Assembly: GCA_015060065.1 (NCBI GenBank)
Contig: SUZF01000004.1
Coordinates: 1-64,000 of the forward strand
DNA from: Rikenellaceae bacterium
GTDB lineage: Bacteria; Bacteroidota; Bacteroidia; Bacteroidales; Rikenellaceae
Reading direction: 5' to 3'
Length of the DNA stretch: 64,000 nucleotides
The translations under genes were made by a program, and so were the position numbers. Below, in pieces: positions 41,852 to 51,252 of the stretch (the stretch's first letter is position 1; the number at the start of each line of letters is the position of its first letter). The notes under the pieces were generated by a model, which worked only from the letters and a program-made list of their open reading frames with translations, did not search any database and was not told the origin of the DNA.

Positions 41852-44713
41852 ATGAGAAATAGTTTTCTCTCCGAGGTTGCACAAAGCCTCTACAATCGTT
41901 ATGGCGATGATGTTGCATCATTATCTATACTCTTCCCGTCGCGAAGAGCAAGGCTCTTCTTTACGGATGCTCTCTCCGATATCGCCGTGCGACCATTGTG
42001 GCAACCGGAGTGGCTTACAGTTGATGACTTGATGTCCGAGATATCGGGCCTGAAAGTTGGTGACCGCACACGTCTTATTGCCGAACTCTACAAGATATAC
42101 TCCAAGTATCACGAGGAGCCATTCGACAAGTTCTACTTCTGGGGCGAGATGTTGTTAGCGGACTTCGATATGGTCGATAAGTATCGCATACCTGCCGACA
42201 GGCTGTTTGTCAATATCGTCGATATCAAGGAGTTGGAGTCTGACCTTTCGTATCTCACCCCGGAGCAGTTGCAGATTGTTGCTGCCTTTTGGCGTAATGT
42301 TACCGACGGGGAGTCGCTAACCGAGGAGAAGCGTCGATTTTTGGAGGTATGGCGGTCGTTGGCTCCGATTTATCACGAATATCGGGAACGCCTGACCTCG
42401 CTCGGTATAGCCTATGCCGGTATGGTGCATCGCACGGCTGCCGATATGATTGATGAGGGACGTGCCGTCTTTGCAAAGCCGCGTCGTTATGTGGTGGCAG
42501 GTTTTAACGCTCTCTCGTCGTGTGAGCAGCGACTCTTCAAATTTATGGCGACGGCTGCCGATGCAGAGTTCTTCTGGGATTACGACCTTTACTATACGCG
42601 CAATAGCGAGCAGGAGGCGGGAATGTTTCTGCGCGATAATATCTCGTTGTTTCCTCCGAAGAGTGAGATTTCGCACGATAACTTCCGTAATATAGGGTCG
42701 CTGACAGCGGTATCTACGGTGTCGAATGTCGCACAGTGTAAATATGTTGCCGAGATTTTGCGGGAACTTGCGGCCAAGGCTCCGCTCGACAAGGATACAG
42801 CCATAGTGCTTACGGATGAGAATTTGCTCGAACCGTTACTCCACTCATTACCGAAGGAGTTGGGTAAGGTGAATGTCACGATGGGCTATCCCCTGCGACA
42901 GAGCCTCGTATATTCATTTGTCGAGCGACTGCTCGAACTGCAACACCACTCTCGCACCGACCGCGAGGGTCGAACTCTCTTCTATCACTTGGACGTTGTC
43001 GGAATCCTCTCACACCCCTACGTTTGCGATGCCATGCCCGAACAGAGTCGGCATCTGCGAGCACAGATTCGCAGGAATCGTCATGTGATGATTGATGGAG
43101 CGATGCTTGTTGCGGAGGAGTTACTGGCAACTATTTTTAAGCAAACCGATGGATGGGAGTGTCTCTCTCGGTATCTTCAAGATGTCGTTGCGGAGATTGC
43201 TACTATACCCTCTACCGACAAAGATTCATCCCGACGCACGGAGTTTCTGGCAGTTATGGCAGAGAATCTTGCAAAACTACACAACTCGCTTTCGGAGTGT
43301 GAAATCGACCTTACGCCAAGTGTCTATATTTCGCTTCTGCGCCGTCATCTGCAAGGTGTGCGCATACCCTTTGAGGGTGAGCCGTTGGAGGGAGTGCAGA
43401 TTATGGGAATCCTCGAAACCCGAAATCTCGACTTTCGCAACGTGATACTGCTCTCGATGAATGATGACAACTTTCCGGGTAATCACGCAGCACAAGCCTC
43501 TTTTGTGCCGTATAACCTGCGTTTTGCATACGGAATGCCGACACCGGAGCATCACGAGGGCGTTTATGCCTACTACTTCTATCGTCTGGCACAGCGATGC
43601 GAAAATCTCTATATGCTCTACTGCTCACATGCCGACGACCGCAGCACGGGCGAGCCGAGCCGATATATCCGCCAGTTGGAGAACGAGACAGAGTTCGACA
43701 TCCGACGTGTGGAGGTGGGCGTCGATGTCAATCTTGATGCCGAAGAGGGCATCGAGGTCGAGAAGAGTGCCGAGGTGCTTGCCTCTATACAACGCTTCCT
43801 CAATCCGAATGCACCGTCGAAACTCTCGCCTACGGCATTCTCGCTCTATATCGATTGTCCGCTAAAATTCTACTTCTCGAAGGTGGCATGCTTGCGTGAT
43901 GAGGAGGAGATTGAGGAGAAAATCGACGACCGCATCTTGGGAAACATCTTCCACTATGCGGCACAACTTCTCTATGCCGACCTTGTGGGCGGTACCTCTA
44001 CGGGGGAACTTCTGAAAGAGATTGCCACGTCCGAAAAGATCGAAAAAGCGGTCGATGAGGCAATCCGCCACGAGTATCTGCACGACGAGAGTGCCACTGC
44101 GGAGGATTATAACGGAGACCTAACGCTGATTCGCGGAGTGGTGATACGCTATCTGAAAAATGTTATTGCCTATGATGCTGCACATGCAGATTTTAGCGTT
44201 GTGCAACTCGAAAAGCCGGTCTATTATGATTTCCCGTTTGAGGTGGGCGGTCGTAAGATGAATATGCGTTTTGAGGGAATCTCCGACCGCGTGGATAGGA
44301 AGGCTGATGGCTCGGTACGTATTATCGACTATAAGACCGGCAGCAAACATACCGACTATTGCGGTCTGGATTCGCTATTTAATGGCAAGCCCAAAGAGCG
44401 TATCTCGAATATTACCAAGACGATACTCTACGCGATGATGATGTACCACACGTCGGGACGTGATGTGCGCCCTGTGTTGTACTATGTTCGCTCAATGTAT
44501 GACGAAAACTACTCTCCACTGCTTTGCGACAAACAACACGAAACGGTTGGTGCGATGTATTCAACATATCGTGATGAGTTTGAAAATCTGGTAGCCACGA
44601 AACTCTCCGAACTATACGATCCGTCGATTCCGTTCCGCCAGTGCGAGGATGAGGCCGCTTGTCGCTACTGCGACTATCGTGCAGTATGTGGCAGGGTTGC
44701 ATCCGAAGAGTAG
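41852..44713 (+). CDS. AddB-like PD-(D/E)XK nuclease, recombination partner of AddA
   Basis: 953 residues. The N-terminus keeps the SF1-like fold but Walker A is degenerate (ILFPSRRARLFF), as in inactive AddB-type helicase halves. RNLDFRNVILLSMNDDNFPG corresponds to the helicase motif region near chi scanning. The C-terminal nuclease has SDRVDRKADGSVRIIDYKTG (D...DxK). Cysteines in LYIDCPLKFYFSK and in CEDEAACRYCDYRAVC are placed as the four ligands of the AddB iron-sulfur cluster. It should act with the AddA-like protein at double-strand breaks. Confidence 0.87.
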   Translation: MRNSFLSEVAQSLYNRYGDDVASLSILFPSRRARLFFTDALSDIAVRPLWQPEWLTVDDLMSEISGLKVGDRTRLIAELYKIYSKYHEEPFDKFYFWGEMLLADFDMVDKYRIPADRLFVNIVDIKELESDLSYLTPEQLQIVAAFWRNVTDGESLTEEKRRFLEVWRSLAPIYHEYRERLTSLGIAYAGMVHRTAADMIDEGRAVFAKPRRYVVAGFNALSSCEQRLFKFMATAADAEFFWDYDLYYTRNSEQEAGMFLRDNISLFPPKSEISHDNFRNIGSLTAVSTVSNVAQCKYVAEILRELAAKAPLDKDTAIVLTDENLLEPLLHSLPKELGKVNVTMGYPLRQSLVYSFVERLLELQHHSRTDREGRTLFYHLDVVGILSHPYVCDAMPEQSRHLRAQIRRNRHVMIDGAMLVAEELLATIFKQTDGWECLSRYLQDVVAEIATIPSTDKDSSRRTEFLAVMAENLAKLHNSLSECEIDLTPSVYISLLRRHLQGVRIPFEGEPLEGVQIMGILETRNLDFRNVILLSMNDDNFPGNHAAQASFVPYNLRFAYGMPTPEHHEGVYAYYFYRLAQRCENLYMLYCSHADDRSTGEPSRYIRQLENETEFDIRRVEVGVDVNLDAEEGIEVEKSAEVLASIQRFLNPNAPSKLSPTAFSLYIDCPLKFYFSKVACLRDEEEIEEKIDDRILGNIFHYAAQLLYADLVGGTSTGELLKEIATSEKIEKAVDEAIRHEYLHDESATAEDYNGDLTLIRGVVIRYLKNVIAYDAAHADFSVVQLEKPVYYDFPFEVGGRKMNMRFEGISDRVDRKADGSVRIIDYKTGSKHTDYCGLDSLFNGKPKERISNITKTILYAMMMYHTSGRDVRPVLYYVRSMYDENYSPLLCDKQHETVGAMYSTYRDEFENLVATKLSELYDPSIPFRQCEDEAACRYCDYRAVCGRVASEE

Positions 44714-44755
44714 AAAAACTGAAATCAGCATTTGCTATACAACAAATTAAAAAGA

Positions 44756-44781
44756 CGTGTCCAAGAAATTTTTCGGACACG
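44756..44781. terminator. Bidirectional terminator between AddB-like and threonine dehydrogenase genes
   Basis: CGTGTCC / GGACACG stem extended by A/T pairs inward across one mismatch, with an A-run on the left flank. It separates convergent genes. Confidence 0.6.
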
Positions 44782-44814
44782 CCCTAATCGTAGGTAGAGA
44801 AGCCTGGAAGGTTG

Positions 44815-45771
44815 TTAAAGTGTATTGTCTTTTAACTTTTGTGCAATCTTTTCGAGCATATCGTCAGTCATGCGCGAGAGGTCCCATTCCGGCTCCCAAC
44901 CCCACTCCTCGCGTGCGCACGTGTCATCGAGACAATCGGGCCAACTGCGCGAAATCTTATCCTTCACGGGATCGATATCGTAGTCCATCGTGAAGTCGGG
45001 CAGTCGCTTGCGAATCTCGGCAGCGATAATCTCCGGAGTGAAACTCATCGAGGCGATGTTAAAACTGTTGCGATGAACGAGTTTTGCGGAATCAGCCTCC
45101 ATAAGTTGTACACACGCCTTCAAGACATCGGGCATATATATCATATCCATATAGACATCAGACGGCACGGCACATGTGTAGTGTCCCGAACGCAATGCTT
45201 CGTAGTAAATCTCTACGGCATAGTCGGTCGTACCACCTCCCGGAGGCGCAACATTCGATATGATGCCGGGGAAGCGAATCGAGCGGGTGTCGATGCCATA
45301 CTTTTGGGCGTAGTAGTTGCCGAGCATCTCGCCCGTAACCTTGCAGATGCCATAGATTGTCGTCGGCTGCATAATCGTATCCTGCGGAGTCTTTACCTTT
45401 GGCGATGTGGGTCCGAAGGCTCCTATCGACGACGGGGTAAAGAGGGCGCAGTGGTGCTGACGAGCCACTTCGAGCGAGTTCATCAACGCGCCTATGTTAA
45501 TGCCCCAAGCCATTTGAGGATTCTTCTCGCCTACGGCAGAGAGCAGAGCCACAAGGTTGAATATTGTGTCGATGTGATAACGAGCAACCACCGACGCCAT
45601 AGCGGTAGCATTGAGGGCATCGAGAACTTCAAAAGGCCCGCCATCGGCAAGGTTTTTACACTCACGCACATCGGTTGCCACGACATTGCTTGCACCATAA
45701 ATTCCACGCAGATAGGCAGTTAGTTCGGTTCCAATCTGACCACCGGCACCGACTATAAGTATTCGTTTCAT
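44815..45771 (-). CDS. L-threonine 3-dehydrogenase, SDR/epimerase type
   Basis: 318 residues. Extended-SDR fold: NAD site GAGGQIGTELTAYL, acidic ATDVRE strand end for NAD selectivity, FTPSSIGAFGP (catalytic Ser/Thr region) and YGICKVTGE (Tyr-x3-Lys). The PGIISNVAPPGGGTTDYAVEI and YMDMIYMPDVLKACVQLM segments fit the short-chain threonine dehydrogenase subgroup rather than UDP-galactose epimerase. It oxidises threonine to 2-amino-3-ketobutyrate, which a CoA ligase (not in the window) turns into glycine. Substrate assignment is from family memory. Confidence 0.82.
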   Translation of the reverse strand: MKRILIVGAGGQIGTELTAYLRGIYGASNVVATDVRECKNLADGGPFEVLDALNATAMASVVARYHIDTIFNLVALLSAVGEKNPQMAWGINIGALMNSLEVARQHHCALFTPSSIGAFGPTSPKVKTPQDTIMQPTTIYGICKVTGEMLGNYYAQKYGIDTRSIRFPGIISNVAPPGGGTTDYAVEIYYEALRSGHYTCAVPSDVYMDMIYMPDVLKACVQLMEADSAKLVHRNSFNIASMSFTPEIIAAEIRKRLPDFTMDYDIDPVKDKISRSWPDCLDDTCAREEWGWEPEWDLSRMTDDMLEKIAQKLKDNTL

Positions 45772-45832
45772 AGGGTTAAGTTTGTTTTTCGAGAGTAAAA
45801 GTACAAAATATTTCAGAAAATAGACCTAATTT

Positions 45833-45864
45833 TTTGGTAAATTCAATTTTGTTCTCTATTTTTG
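45833..45864 (+). promoter_or_regulatory. Promoter of tRNA-Thr
   Basis: TTTG (45833-45836), 20 bases, TATTTTTG (45857-45864), ending 20 bases ahead of the tRNA. Confidence 0.8.
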
Positions 45865-45884
45865 CACCGCTGAAAAAGGGAAAT

Positions 45885-45956
<72 letters not shown>

Positions 45957-45971
45957 CAAAAGTAATGCAGG

Positions 45972-45991
45972 CGCCACTCAAAGGGGTGGCG
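45972..45991 (+). terminator. Terminator of tRNA-Thr
   Basis: CGCCACTC / GGGTGGCG-type stem (8 pairs with one wobble) followed by TTTATTATT, 15 bases past the tRNA. Confidence 0.7.
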
Positions 45992-46085
45992 TTTATTATT
46001 GTTGTAGTATGATATCGCTTGCGGAGACATATATACAACATACAATTTTTCGCCCCTCTTACACCACACCTTAATAGTAAAAAAA

Positions 46086-46115
46086 CCTGCCTAACAAAAA
46101 AACTTGTTAGGCAGG
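46086..46115 (-). terminator. Terminator of the DksA-like gene
   Basis: Perfect 12-bp stem CCTGCCTAACAA / TTGTTAGGCAGG, loop of 6, followed on the minus strand by seven T: a textbook intrinsic terminator. The gap between this and the tRNA-Thr terminator holds nothing I can recognise. Confidence 0.85.
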
Positions 46116-46157
46116 CTCTTGTTGTAATAAGGTAATGATGATACAGGCTATGTATAT

Positions 46158-46544
46158 CTACCGAATGCGACCCTCCTTCGCCTCGATACACTCCGTGGCG
46201 TGAGGCACCTTCATCAGACGCTCCTTCGGGATAAGTTTTCCGGTAGTCTTGCAGATACCGTAAGTCTTATTCTCGATACGCACCAAAGCCATTTCGAGAT
46301 TGCGGATAAACTTCAATTGGTGGGTTGCCAACCTGCCATTCTCCTCCTTGGAGAGCGTAGCAGCACCCTCCTCCAAAACCTTGTAGGTAGGAGACGTATC
46401 CTCCGTATCATTGCCGGCTGCGTGAGTAATCGTATCACGCAAAAGTTCATAGTCTGCACGTGCCGCTTCGAGTTTTTTGAGAATTACCTGACGGAACTCC
46501 TCCAACTCGGCATCGCTATATCTTGTCTTTTCAACCTCTGCCAT
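46158..46544 (-). CDS. DksA/TraR-type transcription regulator with degenerate zinc finger
   Basis: 128 residues. An N-terminal coiled-coil (SDAELEEFRQVILKKLEAAR ... YELLRDTITH) carries acidic residues NDTED at its tip, then the C-terminal globular part YGICKTTGKLIPKERLMKVP followed by HATECIEAK. DksA binds the secondary channel of RNA polymerase and, with ppGpp, tunes rRNA and amino-acid promoters. Only two of the four zinc-ligand cysteines remain (GIC and TEC; the others are replaced by Thr/Gly/Lys and absent), as in many Bacteroidetes copies. It has its own -7 element and terminator. Confidence 0.88.
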   Translation of the reverse strand: MAEVEKTRYSDAELEEFRQVILKKLEAARADYELLRDTITHAAGNDTEDTSPTYKVLEEGAATLSKEENGRLATHQLKFIRNLEMALVRIENKTYGICKTTGKLIPKERLMKVPHATECIEAKEGRIR

Positions 46545-46585
46545 AAATTTTACAGTTTTTAGTTATTGCTTTATGTAAAGGTAAA

Positions 46586-46593
46586 CAAAAATA
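46586..46593 (-). promoter_or_regulatory. -7 element TATTTTTG for the DksA-like gene
   Basis: Exact TAnnTTTG match on the minus strand, 41 bases ahead of the start and just past the ileS stop codon. Confidence 0.5.
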
Positions 46594-46619
46594 CGTTATC
46601 TTCCAAATTTTATGCACAT

Positions 46620-49600
46620 TTAGTGCATTTTTGTTATCGCAATTCGTAGCGGTTCCTCATCGATATCGCTCTCAACAACGAACTCGCCCTGCGGCTCGGC
46701 ACTGCTCCTAACGCTTACGGCCAGGGTCTGCGAGCCAATATAGTCGCCAAACTCCGCAACAGCCCCCTCGATCAACTCCTTTGCCTCGATTTCGACCGAA
46801 ATCTTATCGGTAACCTCCAAGCCCGACTCCTTGCGGATATTCTGGATGCGATTTACCAATTCGCGTGCCACACCCTCCTTGCGCAACTCGTCGGTCACGG
46901 TGATATCGAGAGCCACGGTCAGCTTACCCTCCGAAGCAACCAACCAGCCCGGCATATCCTCCGATGTGATGTCAAAATCCTCAACCGCCACATCGAGCAA
47001 CGTGCCGTCAATATCGAGTTGCGTTACAGCACCACTCTCAACCGCAGCAATCTGCTCCTGCGAGAAGGTCGCAACCAGCGCAGCAATCTGCTTCATATAC
47101 TTACCATACTTCGGACCGAGAGTCTTGAAGTTGGGCTTGATTCGTTTGGTGATAAGACCCGTAGTCTTCTCGATAAGTTCGATATCTTTCACATTTACCT
47201 CGCCCATAACAAGACTCTTGACCGCCTCGATGTGCTTTGCCATCGACTTGTCAAGCACCGGAACAAGAATCTTTGTAAGCGGCTGACGCACCTTGATATT
47301 AACCTTGCGACGCAGAGCCAACACCATCGACGAAATGCGCTGTGCCAGCGACATCATCTCTTCGAGTTCGGTATCGATGAGCGACTCATCAGCCTTCGGG
47401 AAGTCCGACAAGTGAACTGACTCGTCAGTATGACGACCGCTCACGGCATTCAGGTCGCAGAAGATGCGATCCGAGATGAACGGAGCAAACGGAGCCGACA
47501 ACTTCACGACGCTCTCCAAGCAGGTGTAGAGGGTCTGATATGCAGCCAACTTATCCTTATCCATCTCGCCACCCCAGAAACGCTTACGATTCAGGCGAAC
47601 ATACCAGTTCGAGAGATTTTCGCCCACGAACTCCTGAATAGCACGTGCCGCAGGTGTCGGATCATATCCTTCGAGTGACTCGGTAACACTCTTGATGAGC
47701 GTGTTGAGTTCCGAGATAATCCAACGGTCAATTTCGGGACGCTCCGCCACGGGAATCTCCTCCTCTGAACCGGTAAAGCCGTCAATATTGGCGTAGAGTG
47801 CAAAGAACGAGTAGGTATTATAGAGCGTGCCGAAGAACTTACGACGCACCTCATCAACACCCTCAACATCAAATTTGAGGTTATCCCACGGTTGCGAGTT
47901 CGAAATCATATACCAACGGGTAGCATCGGCTCCATACTTATCGAGTACCTCAAACGGATCGACAGCATTACCCAGACGCTTTGACATCTTATTTCCATTC
48001 TTGTCGAGTACCAGACCATTCGAGATGATATTCTTGAACGCCACCGAGTCGAACAGCATTGTAGCGATAGCGTGCAGCGTGAAGAACCAACCGCGCGTCT
48101 GATCCACACCCTCGGCAATAAAGTCTGCGGGATATACATCGTGGAACTCCGCACCGCCATTCTCGAAGGGATAGTGCAACTGTGCATAGGGCATCGCACC
48201 CGAATCGAACCACACATCAATAAGGTCGCTCTCACGGTGCATGGGCTCGCCCTTCGACGAAACCAAGACAATATTATCGACATAGGGTTTATGCAGGTCG
48301 ATATTCTCTGTCGAGTAGTTCTCTTTCGACATATCGCCTACCTTGAAATTCTTGTACGGATTCTCGCTCATCACGCCTGCGGCAATCGAGCGTTCGATTT
48401 CGCCCATAAGTTCCTCAACCGAGCCTATGCACTTCATCTCCGAGCGGTCCTCGGTAGCCCAGATGGGCAGCGGAGTACCCCAGAAGCGCGAGCGCGACAG
48501 GTTCCAATCGTTCAGGTTTTCGAGCCACTTGCCAAAACGTCCCGAACCGGTCGATTCCGGCTTCCAGCGGATGGTCTTGTTGAGTTCAATCATACGCTCT
48601 TTGAGTGCCGTAGTACGGATAAACCACGAGTCGAGCGGATAGTACAACACCGGCTTATCGGTACGCCAGCAGTGTGGATAGTTGTGGGTATGCTTCTCGA
48701 TGCGGAAGGCGCGATTCGAGGCTTTGAGCATCATCGAGATATAGATATCGAGATTCTCTGCTGCCTGTGCAGCCTTCTCGTCATAGCGACCATCAACCGT
48801 AAATTGCGGATCGTAGGCATTCTTAACCCAGCGACCAGCGTAATCCTTATACGCCTCGACATCGACACACTCGGCAACGAACTTCTCGTCCAATTCGTCG
48901 ATAAGGTAGAACTTACCCGTAAAATCGACCATCGGGCGGGTCTCGCCTCGCTTGTTAATCATAAAGAGAGAAGGAATACCCGCAGCACGTGCCACAAAGG
49001 CATCATCCGCGCCAAACGTAGGCGCAATATGAACGATACCCGTACCATCCTCGGTGGTTACGTAGTCACCCGTAATCACACGGAAAGCCTTATCTGCTGC
49101 CGGAGCCCAATTACCCTGCTCATCAGCCTCCACGGGCTTAACCCACGGAATAAGTTGTTCGTAGTGAATACCGGCAAGGTCTGCACCCTTGTAAGTACGC
49201 TCCTCCTCAACTGTGTATGTACCCTCCAACTTCTTGTTGAAGATCGACGGTACAAGGTCGCGAGCGATGATGACCGTCTGCGGCTGCTCGGTATAGGGAT
49301 TGATGCACTTTACGCGCACATACTCAATCTTGGGACCTACGCAGAGTGCCGTATTCGAAGGCAGAGTCCACGGTGTGGTTGTCCAAGCGAGGAAGTAGAG
49401 TTCGCCCTGCACATCCTCGAAGAGATGCTCACTCTCGGCATTGCGCACAACTTTGAACTGTGCCGTACAGGTTGTATCCTTAACATCGCGGTAGCAGCCC
49501 GGCTGATTAAGTTCGTGAGTCGAGAGTCCCGTACCTGCCGCCGGCGAGTAGGGCTGAATGGTGTAACCCTTATAGAGCAGACCCTTGTCGAAGAGTTGCT

Positions 49601-50090
49601 TCAAAAGCCACCACAGCGTCTCGATATACTTATTGTCGTATGTGATGTAGGGGTCATCCATATTGACCCAATAGCCCATACGTCGTGTAAGATTCTCCCA
49701 GACACCCGTAAATTTCATCACATCAGCACGGCAGGCCTTGTTGTACTCCTCGACCGTAATCTTCTTGCCGATATCCTCCTTTGTAATGCCGAGAGCCTTC
49801 TCGACACCCAACTCCACGGGCAGACCGTGCGTATCCCATCCCGCCTTGCGATGAACGAGATAGCCCTGCTGGGTCTTATAGCGGCAGAAGATATCCTTAA
49901 TGGTACGCGCCATGACGTGGTGGATACCCGGCATTCCGTTTGCCGAGGGAGGACCCTCGTAGAATACGAATGTGGGGTGACCCTCACGTGTGGTTATACT
50001 CTTATGGAATGTATCCTTAACATCCCATTGGTCAAGGACATCACTTGCAAGTTTGGGCAGATCAAGACCCTTATACTCTTGAAATTTCAT
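46620..50090 (-). CDS. ileS: Isoleucyl-tRNA synthetase, type 2-like, with GIHH in place of HIGH
   Basis: 1156 residues. Class I synthetase: the HIGH position reads PPSANGMPGIHHVMART, i.e. Gly55-Ile-His-His58 where H-x-G-H is expected; the KMSKS loop is NKMSKRLGN (Lys701-Arg705). The CP1 editing domain (~190-400) contains LAWTTTPWTLPSNTALCV and GDYVTTEDGTGIVHIAPTFG. The WFDSGAMPYAQLHYPF motif and a long C-terminal domain without a zinc cluster fit the eukaryote-like type 2 enzyme. It charges tRNA-Ile. apt lies 31 bases upstream and is co-transcribed. The swapped motif is in the DNA, not an error of reading frame. Confidence 0.96.
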   Translation of the reverse strand: MKFQEYKGLDLPKLASDVLDQWDVKDTFHKSITTREGHPTFVFYEGPPSANGMPGIHHVMARTIKDIFCRYKTQQGYLVHRKAGWDTHGLPVELGVEKALGITKEDIGKKITVEEYNKACRADVMKFTGVWENLTRRMGYWVNMDDPYITYDNKYIETLWWLLKQLFDKGLLYKGYTIQPYSPAAGTGLSTHELNQPGCYRDVKDTTCTAQFKVVRNAESEHLFEDVQGELYFLAWTTTPWTLPSNTALCVGPKIEYVRVKCINPYTEQPQTVIIARDLVPSIFNKKLEGTYTVEEERTYKGADLAGIHYEQLIPWVKPVEADEQGNWAPAADKAFRVITGDYVTTEDGTGIVHIAPTFGADDAFVARAAGIPSLFMINKRGETRPMVDFTGKFYLIDELDEKFVAECVDVEAYKDYAGRWVKNAYDPQFTVDGRYDEKAAQAAENLDIYISMMLKASNRAFRIEKHTHNYPHCWRTDKPVLYYPLDSWFIRTTALKERMIELNKTIRWKPESTGSGRFGKWLENLNDWNLSRSRFWGTPLPIWATEDRSEMKCIGSVEELMGEIERSIAAGVMSENPYKNFKVGDMSKENYSTENIDLHKPYVDNIVLVSSKGEPMHRESDLIDVWFDSGAMPYAQLHYPFENGGAEFHDVYPADFIAEGVDQTRGWFFTLHAIATMLFDSVAFKNIISNGLVLDKNGNKMSKRLGNAVDPFEVLDKYGADATRWYMISNSQPWDNLKFDVEGVDEVRRKFFGTLYNTYSFFALYANIDGFTGSEEEIPVAERPEIDRWIISELNTLIKSVTESLEGYDPTPAARAIQEFVGENLSNWYVRLNRKRFWGGEMDKDKLAAYQTLYTCLESVVKLSAPFAPFISDRIFCDLNAVSGRHTDESVHLSDFPKADESLIDTELEEMMSLAQRISSMVLALRRKVNIKVRQPLTKILVPVLDKSMAKHIEAVKSLVMGEVNVKDIELIEKTTGLITKRIKPNFKTLGPKYGKYMKQIAALVATFSQEQIAAVESGAVTQLDIDGTLLDVAVEDFDITSEDMPGWLVASEGKLTVALDITVTDELRKEGVARELVNRIQNIRKESGLEVTDKISVEIEAKELIEGAVAEFGDYIGSQTLAVSVRSSAEPQGEFVVESDIDEEPLRIAITKMH

Positions 50091-50121
50091 ATATCGTATC
50101 TAATCGTTTGCGTTCTTCAAC

Positions 50122-50682
50122 TTAAATATCCATCAACGTATGAACAGGAGCGATACCTTCGAGGCGAGCCTTGCCACCGAGTTCTTCGAGATGCACCAAG
50201 AAGATAAACTCCTTGATTTTCACTCCGTACTCCTTGCCATCCACCAGAATCTTCATCGACTCCATCGAGCGAGCCACACCCTCGGCCGTTCCGCCCGTAG
50301 CAAGCACATCATCAAAGAGTGTAATCTCAAACACATCCCCCTCCGGCTTTCCGGCAGCGATATCACTACGACGATAGTAGAGCGTATCGAAACCATACTC
50401 CTTCTCGATGCGCACCTCGATAAGGTCACCCTCATTGAATGGGAGTTTGCCACTCTTACGAATGGGAACGATATTCTGCACCTTCTCGTTGGTCAGCAGC
50501 AGTGACGAAGCGAACAAAAATCCGCGAGCCTCCGGAGCAGCAACATTTGCCGCGGTGGTAAGTTGTGTAAGACGATCGATAAGTTGCTTATACACAGCCT
50601 TATTCTGCAAAAGCGGAATAATATCGATGAATTTAATACCCTTTTTCGGGAAGTCCTGATAGAATTTAAGTGTGTTAATCAT
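50122..50682 (-). CDS. apt: Adenine phosphoribosyltransferase
   Basis: 186 residues, family length. It opens FYQDFPKKGIKFIDIIPLLQN (the PxxGIxFxDI signature), has APEARGFLFASSLLL, the flexible RKSGKLPFNE and YGFDTLYYRR catalytic segments, and the PRPP-binding loop LFDDVLATGGTAEG. It makes AMP from adenine and PRPP. It precedes ileS in one transcript and diverges from the DedA gene. Confidence 0.93.
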   Translation of the reverse strand: MINTLKFYQDFPKKGIKFIDIIPLLQNKAVYKQLIDRLTQLTTAANVAAPEARGFLFASSLLLTNEKVQNIVPIRKSGKLPFNEGDLIEVRIEKEYGFDTLYYRRSDIAAGKPEGDVFEITLFDDVLATGGTAEGVARSMESMKILVDGKEYGVKIKEFIFLVHLEELGGKARLEGIAPVHTLMDI

Positions 50683-50707
50683 TATCGTTTAAGGCATTTT
50701 ATTTGCG

Positions 50708-50765
50708 CAAACTTACTAAATTATTTTCGTTTGGCGGGAAAAATCGCACAAAATCTTTAATTTTG
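50708..50765. promoter_or_regulatory. Divergent -7 elements between apt and the DedA gene
   Basis: Minus-strand TAAGTTTG (50715-50708) serves apt-ileS and plus-strand TAATTTTG (50758-50765) serves the DedA gene. Neither has a TTTG at the standard distance. Confidence 0.5.
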
Positions 50766-50790
50766 TCCGTCATTTTAAGCATATTGCACG

Positions 50791-51252
50791 ATGGATTCCG
50801 TGATTGAGTTTTTTATGGATTGGGGTTATGTCGGTATTTTCCTCTCGGCATTTTTGGCGGGCAGCGTTGTTCCGTTCAGTTCCGAACTCGTTATGGTTGC
50901 ACTGGCACAGGCGGGTCTTTCGCCCTTGTGGTGCGTCTTTTGGGCTACGGCAGGTAATACCCTCGGAGGTGTAACCTGCTACTATATCGGTCGCCTTGGC
51001 AAGACCGAGTGGATTGAACGCTACCTGCGTATCAGCCACGAGCGCATCGAGAAAACCAAAGCCTTCCTGCATGGTCGCGGAGCGGTAATGGCTCTCTTTG
51101 TGGCACTACCCTATGTTGGTGATGCGATAGCCGTCGTGCTGGGTCTGATGCGTAGCAATGTCTGGATTACAACCCTCTCGATGATGGTCGGCAAGGCAGT
51201 GCGCTACCTTGCTGTAATCTATGCTGCCGAGGGTATCGTCTCGCTCTTCTAA
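50791..51252 (+). CDS. DedA/YqaA-family membrane protein
   Basis: 153 residues with four or so hydrophobic segments. The family features are visible: an N-terminal re-entrant-type region with [19 protein letters not shown], the [17 protein letters not shown] segment, and [19 protein letters not shown] with the conserved proline and Gly-Asp. DedA-superfamily proteins move lipids or carrier lipids between membrane leaflets; the YqaA subgroup is uncharacterised. It ends with a 4-base overlap with the convergent epimerase gene, so no terminator separates them. Confidence 0.85.
   Translation: MDSVIEFFMDWGYVGIFLSAFLAGSVVPFSSELVMVALAQAGLSPLWCVFWATAGNTLGGVTCYYIGRLGKTEWIERYLRISHERIEKTKAFLHGRGAVMALFVALPYVGDAIAVVLGLMRSNVWITTLSMMVGKAVRYLAVIYAAEGIVSLF

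Noticed and set aside
45819..45836. A second copy of the DUF4160/DUF2442 operator (AGACCTAATTTTTT) ahead of tRNA-Thr
   Set aside because: Only one half-site core is similar; there is no inverted repeat, and the bases are explained by the tRNA promoter.
48072..50207. A 711-codon open frame on the plus strand opposite ileS
   Set aside because: It lies wholly antisense to a full-length ileS with all class I motifs. Its protein is Arg/Leu/Ile/His-rich with no recognisable domain and no signal; such shadow frames are frequent here because of codon bias.
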